The notes under the pieces are model-generated. The model had not been told where the DNA came from. It saw only the letters and a program-made list of their open reading frames with translations, and made no database searches. This document shows, one piece after another, positions 8,055-14,148 of a DNA stretch of 17,539 nucleotides. Within the stretch, counting starts at the first letter, position 1, and each line of letters starts with the position of its first letter. The position numbers and the translations under genes are program-made. The DNA is from Moraxella bovis (GTDB lineage: Bacteria > Pseudomonadota > Gammaproteobacteria > Pseudomonadales > Moraxellaceae). Where the stretch lies: the NCBI RefSeq assembly GCF_002014975.1, contig NZ_MUXV01000087.1, positions 648 through 18,186 of the forward strand, written 5' to 3'.

Positions 8055-8291
8055 TTGGAGAAAATGGTTTTGGCAAATAGGCTAAGTTATTGATTATGTT
8101 GTTATTTTTATTATTGATGACAATTCCTTTTACCATTTTAATAATTTGCAAATAATAAGGCTTATTAGTTAATTTTATCAACTTGAAAATGACTATTGAT
8201 TGATAATTTTAATTTAGCTAAGATTATGCAAAGACACTTATATTGAGAAAAATTACAGTAATAAATTTACCAAATATTTACAAACATTCTA

Positions 8292-8486
8292 TCACACCGC
8301 CATAGCGTCCACCGCCACATATTTGGCATGATGTTCATCAACTAAATCCTGCACCATAGGCATACAACAGCCACAGCAAGTACCGACCAGTAGCTCACTT
8401 TGCAATGCTTCCACGCTATCAACGCCTTGTAGCATGGCGGTTTTGATTTGGGTGTCTTTGATGTCATGGCAAATACAAACATACAT
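8292..8486 (-). CDS. bfd: Bacterioferritin-associated ferredoxin Bfd
   Basis: This 64-residue [2Fe-2S] protein passes electrons to bacterioferritin haem so that stored Fe(III) is reduced and released. The family ligands are at the expected places: Cys4 and Cys6 in MYVCICHDI, and Cys38 and Cys41 in GTCCGCC, the same numbering as E. coli Bfd. Two extra cysteines, Cys37 and Cys40, sit beside the second pair. The length equals E. coli Bfd (64). AAGGAC precedes the ATG. Its promoter region has two Fur-like dyads, fitting induction under iron starvation. It lies upstream of the two bfr genes on the same strand but is separated from them by a terminator and a second promoter, so it can be expressed oppositely to storage. 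Confidence 0.93.
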   Translation of the reverse strand: MYVCICHDIKDTQIKTAMLQGVDSVEALQSELLVGTCCGCCMPMVQDLVDEHHAKYVAVDAMAV

Positions 8487-8536
8487 GGCGAAGTCCTTGG
8501 CGAATGCTGTTGTGGATTGGCTATTTTTTAAACGAA

Positions 8537-8558
8537 AATAAGAACGGTTATTCTTATT
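8537..8558. promoter_or_regulatory. Fur-like dyad in the bfd leader
   Basis: AATAAGAA at 8537-8544 and TTCTTATT at 8551-8558 are perfect inverted repeats with a 6-bp centre. The arms resemble half-sites of Fur boxes, but the centre is about 3 bp longer than in the usual 19-bp form. It lies just downstream of the predicted bfd -10, a suitable operator position. Confidence 0.45.
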
Positions 8559-8571
8559 AACTCATGGGGTT

Positions 8572-8600
8572 ATATTAGCAATAATTATTATTATTTGCAA
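8572..8600 (-). promoter_or_regulatory. Predicted bfd promoter with AT-rich Fur-like spacer
   Basis: On the minus strand TTGCAA (8595-8600) is followed after exactly 17 bp by TAATAT (8572-8577). The spacer is made of ATAAT/ATTAT units with GCAA...TTGC edges, resembling a Fur box. Together with the adjacent dyad this suggests iron-dependent repression. Confidence 0.55.
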
Positions 8601-8745
8601 GCAAAAATTGATAATTTTTATAAAAAAAATTTAAAAATTTTGATGAATGCAGGGATTATTTGCTGATAATGCTTTTTAAAATATGAATTTGTCTAAAAAT
8701 CAATGGCTTATTCCCAAAAATCTGCTTAACATTTTGATAAATAAA

Positions 8746-8774
8746 AATCCCCAAAACATCATATTTTGGGGATT
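8746..8774 (-). terminator. ilvE terminator
   Basis: AATCCCCAAAA at 8746-8756 pairs perfectly with TTTTGGGGATT at 8764-8774 around a 7-base loop. On the minus strand the stem continues into TTTATTTATC. It lies 24 bp past the ilvE stop. Confidence 0.8.
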
Positions 8775-8797
8775 GTTAAAAATTTAATCAAATTTGA

Positions 8798-9730
8798 TTA
8801 TTCATCAACAAAAGACAGCCAGTGCTTGTATTTGTCATTACGCCCTTGCACCACATCAAAATACAAGGTTTGTAGTTTTTCGGTCAGCTCGCCACGTCCG
8901 CCCTTGCCAATCACACGGTCATCATATTCACGTATTGGGGTAACTTCGGCGGCGGTGCCTGTCATAAAAATCTCATCGGCAAGGTAGAACTCATCACGAG
9001 TGATACGGCGTTCTACGACTTTGATGCCCAAATCATGAGCGAACTCAATAATCGTACGGCGAGTAATGCCGTCTAACGCTCCGCCTGCAAGGTCTGGGGT
9101 ATGTAGCTCGCCATTTTTCACCAAAAATAGGTTCTCGCCAGAGCCTTGACACACGTAGCCGAGCGGGTCCATAAGAATGGCTTCGTCATAGCCTGCACGG
9201 GTTGCTTCTTGGTTAGCTAGGATAGACACAGGATAGTTGGCGGCGGCTTTTGCCTTACACATGGTTACGTTGGGGTGATGATGTGTGTAGCTTGATGTCT
9301 TGGCACGGATACCGTTTTTGATGCCGTCTTCGCCCAGATACGCCCCCCAATGCCATGCAGCAACGGCTGAATGAATGGTGTTGTCTTTGGCGGCGATACC
9401 GAGCTTTTCTGAACCGACCCAGATGAGCGGACGAATATAAGCACTCGCCAAGCCATTTTCACGCACCACGTCTTTTTGGGCTTTGACCAGCTCATCATGG
9501 CTATAACGCACGTCTAGCTGAAAAATTTTGGCAGAATTAAGTAGGCGTTCGGTGTGTTCATGTAGACGGAAAATGGCGGTACGCCCGTCAGGGGTCTGAT
9601 AGGCACGCACGCCTTCAAACACTGCCAAACCATAATGCAAGCTGTGCGTGAGTACATGGACTTTGGCATCAGGCTGGTTGACTAGTTCGCCATCTAGCCA
9701 CATTTTGCCGTCTTGGGTTGCTAAACTCAT
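8798..9730 (-). CDS. ilvE: Branched-chain amino acid aminotransferase IlvE
   Basis: This 310-residue fold-type IV PLP enzyme transfers amino groups between glutamate and the keto acids of leucine, isoleucine and valine, the last step of their synthesis. The PLP-binding lysine is Lys161 in MCKAKAAANY. GLAVFEGVRAY at 35-45, GSGENLF near 197-203 and the phosphate-binding MTGTAAEVTPI block near 256-266 are family hallmarks. The length matches E. coli IlvE (309). The ATG has AAGGAAAAA upstream. It is a single-gene unit with its own extended -10 promoter and its own terminator. A D-amino acid transaminase or aminodeoxychorismate lyase is unlikely given the length and the EGVRAY block. Confidence 0.95.
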   Translation of the reverse strand: MSLATQDGKMWLDGELVNQPDAKVHVLTHSLHYGLAVFEGVRAYQTPDGRTAIFRLHEHTERLLNSAKIFQLDVRYSHDELVKAQKDVVRENGLASAYIRPLIWVGSEKLGIAAKDNTIHSAVAAWHWGAYLGEDGIKNGIRAKTSSYTHHHPNVTMCKAKAAANYPVSILANQEATRAGYDEAILMDPLGYVCQGSGENLFLVKNGELHTPDLAGGALDGITRRTIIEFAHDLGIKVVERRITRDEFYLADEIFMTGTAAEVTPIREYDDRVIGKGGRGELTEKLQTLYFDVVQGRNDKYKHWLSFVDE

Positions 9731-9811
9731 AAGTTTTTCCTTGATAAAAAGAGCTTTTAATAAAATTATTTTATAAACTTAGAGCGTTCATAAAATAAAA
9801 GTAATCGCATG

Positions 9812-9839
9812 ATTATAACACCGTTTGGGCGTTTTGCAA
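9812..9839 (-). promoter_or_regulatory. Predicted ilvE promoter (extended -10)
   Basis: On the minus strand TTGCAA (9834-9839) is followed after 16 bp by a perfect TATAAT (9812-9817) with TG one base upstream, forming TGTTATAAT. The leader to the ilvE ATG would be about 75-80 bases. Confidence 0.7.
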
Positions 9840-9846
9840 TAGTTTT

Positions 9847-11094
9847 TTAAGGTGTGGTGCGAGCGATTGCCGTCTCTACCAGCACAAACTGGCGTACGTC
9901 ATTTAGCATGATTGTGTCAAAATTATGAATAAAGGCAAACGACAACTGCCTATCAGGGTCGCAGAACGCCACCGAGCCGTTATAACCCATGTGTCCGTAG
10001 GCGTTTGGCGTGTGTTGCAAGCTAAATAAGCGATGAAAACCCGACCGCCACCGCATATTGGCAGGCATAACCGCATCAAAACCGTCCACACGCACCGCAC
10101 GCATGTCGGCAAGCACCGCAGGCGTGATGAGCGTTTGCCCTTGCCATACGCCACCATTAGCGTGCATGGCGTAGATAGTGGCTAGGGCGTGGGCGGTAGA
10201 GACCCCATTGGCGGCAGGAATGACCGCTTGCAACACCTTATCATGATGGTATTCCACGCCATCACGTCCGTTTGGCATGAGTGCGTTTTTATAATTGACA
10301 AGGTTCATCTTGGCGGTGTCAAAATATAGCTTATTAATGCCAGATGTGCCAAGTGTCTCCACCTTATCCGCCCATAATGGCGTGATGTCAAGCCCTGCAT
10401 ATACCGCCAACATCTCTGGAGTGTCAGGTTTTAGGGTTGGTTTGCGTTTGGTTATGGGTGTGCCATCAAAATACCGCACAGGCTTGGCAACTTGTCCCAA
10501 TTTATCAGCAGGCAGTCCATAATACAGCTCGCCCTGTATGCCTAAGGGCGTAGCAAGGTACTCATCTAGGGCGTGTTGCAAGGGCAGTCCTGTTACACGT
10601 TCCACCAATCCGCCCAAAATCCACCCCGAGACCAACGCACTATACGCGCTGCCATAGCCCTGCTCGTCCTGTCCTTTGGGGGTGTTAGGCGACATTTGGG
10701 CAACTTTGGCGGTCATCATTTGCCAGTCGGTCAGCTCATCGGTGTCGTGGGTGAGTGTGGTGATGTTAAACAGCCCTGCGGTGTGAGTCAAGATGTGGCG
10801 TAGCGTGATATGCTCTTTACCCCCTACCCTAAACTCCGCCCAATATGAACCAATGGGCGTATCATAGTCCAACAGTCCCTTTGAGACCAACACCGCCACA
10901 AGGGTCGCCATCACGCCTTTGCCGATAGAGAAATTTACCGATAGCGTGTGGGCGTGCCAGTCTTGGTGTGGCAGGGCTTGCCCTATGGCGGTGTTTACCA
11001 CCGTCTCGCCTTTGTGAGTGATGACAAGTGAACCACCGGCAGGCGAGTCGTCAAATTGTAATTTAGAAAGCAGTTTGGGAAAATCTTGCCACAT
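9847..11094 (-). CDS. Beta-lactamase-fold serine hydrolase (class C / family VIII esterase-like)
   Basis: This is a 415-residue member of the beta-lactamase/PBP-fold serine hydrolases. The nucleophile motif SIGK is at residues 56-59, followed by a long helix, and the block LRHILTHTAGL near 98-108 is typical of the family. The second motif is Tyr151-Ser-Ala, where class C beta-lactamases have Tyr-x-Asn. The third is probably His368-Met-Gly, where beta-lactamases have Lys-Thr-Gly. There is no signal peptide, so it is likely cytoplasmic. These features suit an esterase or peptidase better than an antibiotic-resistance enzyme; the substrate is unknown. Only a weak Shine-Dalgarno (TTAGGTA) precedes the ATG, but a promoter is visible 30-60 bp upstream. 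It stands alone between ilvE and the fatty-acyl cluster. Confidence 0.85.
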   Translation of the reverse strand: MWQDFPKLLSKLQFDDSPAGGSLVITHKGETVVNTAIGQALPHQDWHAHTLSVNFSIGKGVMATLVAVLVSKGLLDYDTPIGSYWAEFRVGGKEHITLRHILTHTAGLFNITTLTHDTDELTDWQMMTAKVAQMSPNTPKGQDEQGYGSAYSALVSGWILGGLVERVTGLPLQHALDEYLATPLGIQGELYYGLPADKLGQVAKPVRYFDGTPITKRKPTLKPDTPEMLAVYAGLDITPLWADKVETLGTSGINKLYFDTAKMNLVNYKNALMPNGRDGVEYHHDKVLQAVIPAANGVSTAHALATIYAMHANGGVWQGQTLITPAVLADMRAVRVDGFDAVMPANMRWRSGFHRLFSLQHTPNAYGHMGYNGSVAFCDPDRQLSFAFIHNFDTIMLNDVRQFVLVETAIARTTP

Positions 11095-11122
11095 GGTCTG
11101 TACCTAATGATAAAAATGGCTT

Positions 11123-11151
11123 ATTGTATAAGAATTTGGGGGAAAATTCAA
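11123..11151 (-). promoter_or_regulatory. Predicted promoter of the serine hydrolase
   Basis: On the minus strand TTGAAT (11146-11151, 4 of 6) is followed after 17 bp by TACAAT (11123-11128, 5 of 6), about 30 bp before the start codon. Confidence 0.5.
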
Positions 11152-11292
11152 AGTGTGGGAATTGATTATTGTCGTTGGCGGGTAGGTTGTATGCCACGCA
11201 CCAAGTTATTTAAAAATGATTTAAAAATTTATAAAATCATACTTCATTTTGAAATTAAAATGATAGTTTATTGATTATCTTATAGTTATTTT

Positions 11293-11328
11293 TTGGGTTG
11301 TAGGAGCGAATTACATTCGTCCTTGATA
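11293..11328 (+). repeat. 36-bp dispersed palindromic repeat, copy 2
   Basis: This matches the reverse complement of 6719-6754 at 31 of 36 positions. The palindromic core is GAGCGAATTACATTCGTCC. The two copies are in opposite orientation and about 4.6 kb apart. Confidence 0.65.
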
Positions 11329-11419
11329 GGTTAGTTCATTTAAAAGGTGTGTATTGTACACCCGACCAAATTTTTAAAATTTGCAAATTTAAAAAATTTT
11401 AATCCCAAAAACCAAAAAA

Positions 11420-11443
11420 CAGGGCAAATCATCATCTGCCCTG
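11420..11443 (-). terminator. Terminator of the fabG-maoC unit
   Basis: CAGGGCA and TGCCCTG form a perfect 7-bp stem with a 10-base loop. On the minus strand it is followed directly by TTTTTTGG. It lies 14 bp past the dehydratase stop codon. Confidence 0.75.
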
Positions 11444-11457
11444 CTCTTTTTCACTCA

Positions 11458-12333
11458 TCATAAAAACGTAATTTTGCCGAGTAAATGCGGTTTTTCCGTC
11501 CCTGCCGCATACAGGGCAAAGGCTCGCCCATCGCTCTCTTGGCGTGCCACAAAGTCAATCTTGGACGGCAAGAAAATGGGCGTTTTAAATGACACGTCCA
11601 CTCGGTACGCCTTCGGCAAATCATAAAATTGAGCAATGCTCGCCGCCTTTGACCACATGCCATGAGCGATTGCCTTAGGAAAGCCGAACGCCCGAGCCGA
11701 TAAGGGGTGCAAATGGATTAGGTTAAAATCGCCCGACACGAACGCATACCGCCGTCCGATGTCTTCTGGGATATTAATCAGCTCCGCCCAACCATTCTCA
11801 TCAGGCTCTAAGCGTGTTACGCTCTCAGGCACAGATTTGACCGTGCGTTCATCGACGGGCTTTTTTTGGCGAGACAGATAAGTTGATGTCCCTTGCCATA
11901 CTAGCTCATCATCGATATGCACTTCGGTGATAAAATCAAAGGTCTGCCCTTTGTCATGGGGGGTTAGGTTGTCAAGTCGCACACTCATCTTGACCGTTTC
12001 GGTATCAAAAATCGGACGATACTGCGTAACGCTGTTTTCTAAATGCACCAGCCCAAGCATGGCAAAAGGAAAATCAGGCTTTGCCATCATGTTCATCTGT
12101 AACGTCTGCGACAACACCGCAAAATACGTTGGCGGTACACGCCCATCATCAATAAACCCACAAATTCGCCGATAGTCTCGCAAATTGTTCTGGTCAATGG
12201 CGAGTTTGTCCACTGCATACACCGAATCAGGCAATGCCCCTGCTCGGTTGTCGCCATGCGGAATCAAACTTTTGATAACGTTGGCATAAGTGGTGTGCAT
12301 TTTTGGCAATTCTTTAAAATTTTGTTCTGCCAT
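11458..12333 (-). CDS. MaoC-type (HtdX-like) acyl dehydratase/hydratase
   Basis: This 291-residue protein has the MaoC/R-hydratase signature in its C-terminal half: YAFVSGDFNLIHLHP at 196-210 followed by a GFPKAIAHGMW block at 217-227. The catalytic Asp202 and His207 of the (R)-specific hydratase family are both present. The N-terminal half looks like a second, non-catalytic hot-dog domain, as in the double hot-dog dehydratases. The usual proline after Asn (NPIH) is leucine here (NLIH). It would interconvert 3-hydroxyacyl and trans-2-enoyl thioesters. It follows the FabG4-like reductase by 121 bp on the same strand and shares its terminator, so the two likely work in sequence. AAAGG precedes the ATG. 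The acyl carrier, CoA or ACP, is not decided by the sequence. Confidence 0.88.
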   Translation of the reverse strand: MAEQNFKELPKMHTTYANVIKSLIPHGDNRAGALPDSVYAVDKLAIDQNNLRDYRRICGFIDDGRVPPTYFAVLSQTLQMNMMAKPDFPFAMLGLVHLENSVTQYRPIFDTETVKMSVRLDNLTPHDKGQTFDFITEVHIDDELVWQGTSTYLSRQKKPVDERTVKSVPESVTRLEPDENGWAELINIPEDIGRRYAFVSGDFNLIHLHPLSARAFGFPKAIAHGMWSKAASIAQFYDLPKAYRVDVSFKTPIFLPSKIDFVARQESDGRAFALYAAGTEKPHLLGKITFL

Positions 12334-12454
12334 ATCATACCTTTAATATAGAATAATTTTGATAAATTTTAATGGATTTTTGGGGGAATGTAAATCAAAA
12401 ATGTACAAGTGTAAGGTTGATATATTTTCCATCAAAATTTACCCATGAATAAAA

Positions 12455-13813
12455 TCACGCCCCAAGCACGCTTTGGCCGCACACACGCACCACGTTACCA
12501 TTGATTCCTGACGCTTTTGGCGACAGTAGCCACGAAATCGTCTCTGCCACGTCCACAGGCTCACCGCCTTGACTCATCGAGTTCATACGGCGACCGGCTT
12601 CACGAATGGCAAAAGGAATGGCACCGGTCATCTTGGTCTCAATAAATCCAGGGGCGACCGCATTGATACGGCGTGCCGAACCGTCTAGACTCTTGGCGGT
12701 CGCTTCTACCAGACCGATAACTCCTGCTTTACTCATGGCATAGTTGGTTTGCCCCAGATTACCGGCAATTCCTGAGATACTAGACACACAGACGATACGA
12801 GCCGACTCGGACAAGCCATTATTGGCAAGTAGGTAGTTATTAATGGTGCTAATGGCTTTTAGGTTGATGTTTAGCACCAAATCCCATTTGTCGGCACTCA
12901 TGTTGGCTAGGGTCTTATCACGAGTAACACCAGCGTTATGCACCACACCATCCAACACGCCACACGCCCTTAAAATCTGCTCGCCAGCGTCCGTTTGAGT
13001 GATGTCCAGTGGCAAGGCATAACCGCCCAGATTGCCAGCGACTTTTTGTAAATCTGCCAAAGACGCAGGCACGTCCAAGCAGTACAGCTGTGCCCCGTCT
13101 CGTGCCAACACTTTGGCAACTGACTCGCCAATGCCACGACTTGCCCCTGTAACTAGGATTTTTTTGCCTTTTAGGGGTTTGGTTTCGTCAAAATCGACCA
13201 ACGACAGCTCATCGCCATTATCCTTGATATAGACCGCTTGCCCTGACACATATGCCGATTTTGCCGACATAAAAAAGCGTAAGGCGTGGTCTAGGTGTTT
13301 TTCGGCACCGATTTGGGTGTATAGGACATTGGCGGTAATGCCTTTTTTAAATTCTTTGGCGACTGATTTGACAAATCCCAACACCGCACGCTGTGCCAAA
13401 GCAAAATCAATGTCTATGCCTGTACAGCAAGACGGGCGAGCAATCAGCACAATCCGACCAGACGGTTTGATGCGACGGGCGATTTTATGGAAAAATTCAT
13501 ACACCACCTTTAAGCCGTCCGTGTCTTTGATGTTGGTAACATCAAAAATCGCCACTTTAAAACGCACGTTCTCGTCCGTTAGACGGTCATCGAGCTTATC
13601 ATTAGTGGTAATCTTGGCGTCCAATGCGGTCAAAATATCATTCACACTACGGCTCACATCACTGTCGCCTGTCGCCCCAAATGCCACTTCGCCACGCACC
13701 ACAGGCTGACCCACTTCAAAGCGGTCAAGTTTAATGGGTGTGGGCAAACCCAGATTTTTTGCAACAGTTCTGCCTAGACCTGATTGCACCAATTCACCAT
13801 AACGGTCGCTCAT
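12455..13813 (-). CDS. fabG: High-molecular-weight FabG (FabG4-like) 3-oxoacyl thioester reductase
   Basis: This 452-residue protein is about 200 residues longer than housekeeping FabG. Residues 1-210 form an N-terminal domain without a nucleotide-binding glycine motif, as in HMwFabG, where it is flavodoxin-like. Residues 215-452 are a complete short-chain dehydrogenase: TGASRGIG at 222-229, NAGVTRD at 293-299, and the catalytic Ser345, Tyr358 and Lys362 (SS...YAMSK). It should reduce 3-oxoacyl thioesters with a nicotinamide cofactor. M. tuberculosis FabG4 (Rv0242c) has the same size and prefers CoA substrates and NADH, which is a model but not proof here. AAGGA precedes the ATG. It is the first gene of a two-gene unit with the MaoC dehydratase and is divergent from a thiolase. 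Confidence 0.9.
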   Translation of the reverse strand: MSDRYGELVQSGLGRTVAKNLGLPTPIKLDRFEVGQPVVRGEVAFGATGDSDVSRSVNDILTALDAKITTNDKLDDRLTDENVRFKVAIFDVTNIKDTDGLKVVYEFFHKIARRIKPSGRIVLIARPSCCTGIDIDFALAQRAVLGFVKSVAKEFKKGITANVLYTQIGAEKHLDHALRFFMSAKSAYVSGQAVYIKDNGDELSLVDFDETKPLKGKKILVTGASRGIGESVAKVLARDGAQLYCLDVPASLADLQKVAGNLGGYALPLDITQTDAGEQILRACGVLDGVVHNAGVTRDKTLANMSADKWDLVLNINLKAISTINNYLLANNGLSESARIVCVSSISGIAGNLGQTNYAMSKAGVIGLVEATAKSLDGSARRINAVAPGFIETKMTGAIPFAIREAGRRMNSMSQGGEPVDVAETISWLLSPKASGINGNVVRVCGQSVLGA

Positions 13814-14148
13814 AGGAGTATCCTTTTGTTTGTAAATACGATAAGCCCCATTCTAGCATAAAAATAAATGTTGGCACAAAATTTTCTCTATTATAAAAAT
13901 AAGTTATAAATTTTAAATAAATAACAAAAAATTAGTTAAGAAAGCAAAAAACATTTTCCCTTTTAAGTCAAATGATGATAAGCTAGGATAAGCTAAAATG
14001 ATAGATGCGATGTCATTTTTTGGGTTTTGATAAGATTGATTTTAGGATAATTTCGTGCAAATTTATTAGATTTTTATCTTAACTTATCTTAAAAATCATC
14101 TGTCAAAACCCTGTTACCTTTATCAATTCATTTCATTAAGGATAAGTC
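13814..14148. promoter_or_regulatory. fabG/thiolase divergent control region with GATAAG cluster
   Basis: This 335-bp AT-rich region has no reading frame. It contains an unusual set of GATAAG words. They occur twice in tandem on the plus strand at 13977-13995 (GATAAGCTA, one base, GATAAGCTA). They occur twice in tandem on the minus strand at 14074-14092 (TTATCTTAA, C, TTATCTTAA on the plus strand). Single copies lie at 13840, 14029 and 14141. Both tandem pairs have a 10-bp period, one helical turn. They look like binding sites of an unidentified regulator serving both directions. The thiolase Shine-Dalgarno (AAGGA) overlaps the last copy. Confidence 0.45.
13850..13879 (-). promoter_or_regulatory. 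Predicted fabG promoter (extended -10)
   Basis: On the minus strand TTGTGC (13874-13879) is followed after 18 bp by TAGAAT (13850-13855) with TG one base upstream (TGCTAGAAT). It is about 35 bp before the fabG start. The extended -10 compensates for the weak -35. Confidence 0.55.

Larger units (their letters stand above)
7875..8291. other. Gene-free region between bfrA and bfd
   Basis: This 417-bp stretch contains the bfrA promoter, a strong hairpin terminator, and about 235 bp of very AT-rich DNA directly downstream of bfd with no plausible reading frame. The last part would be transcribed as a long 3' tail of the bfd message if the hairpin is its terminator. I see no RNA gene of a known class. 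Confidence 0.5.
8487..8797. other. Gene-free region between bfd and ilvE
   Basis: This 311-bp stretch holds the bfd leader and promoter with Fur-like dyads (8537-8600) and the ilvE terminator (8746-8774). The part between them, about 8600-8745, is AT-rich with nothing recognisable. Confidence 0.6.
11095..11457. other. Repeat-rich gene-free region
   Basis: This 363-bp stretch contains the serine-hydrolase promoter, a degenerate palindrome at 11181-11202 (GGTAGG...CGCACC), copy 2 of the 36-bp repeat, a short dyad GGTGT/ACACC at 11346-11362, and the terminator of the dehydratase gene. The rest is AT-rich and non-coding. Confidence 0.6.

Noticed and set aside
8055..8291. tRNA or structured RNA gene in the bfd tail
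   Set aside because: No cloverleaf, TTCGA loop or GC-rich stems are visible; the sequence is uniformly AT-rich.
13317..13709. 130-codon plus-strand frame inside the FabG4-like gene
   Set aside because: Antisense to the N-terminal domain of FabG4; low-complexity Ser/Thr/Leu composition with no recognisable fold.
14074..14092. TTATCTTAA repeats as DnaA boxes or a replication origin
   Set aside because: DnaA boxes need TTATNCACA; the CACA part is missing and no dnaA, dnaN or other origin genes are near.
13977..14092. CRISPR-like or iteron array
   Set aside because: Only two 9-bp units occur in each tandem pair, without spacers of regular length or associated cas or rep genes.
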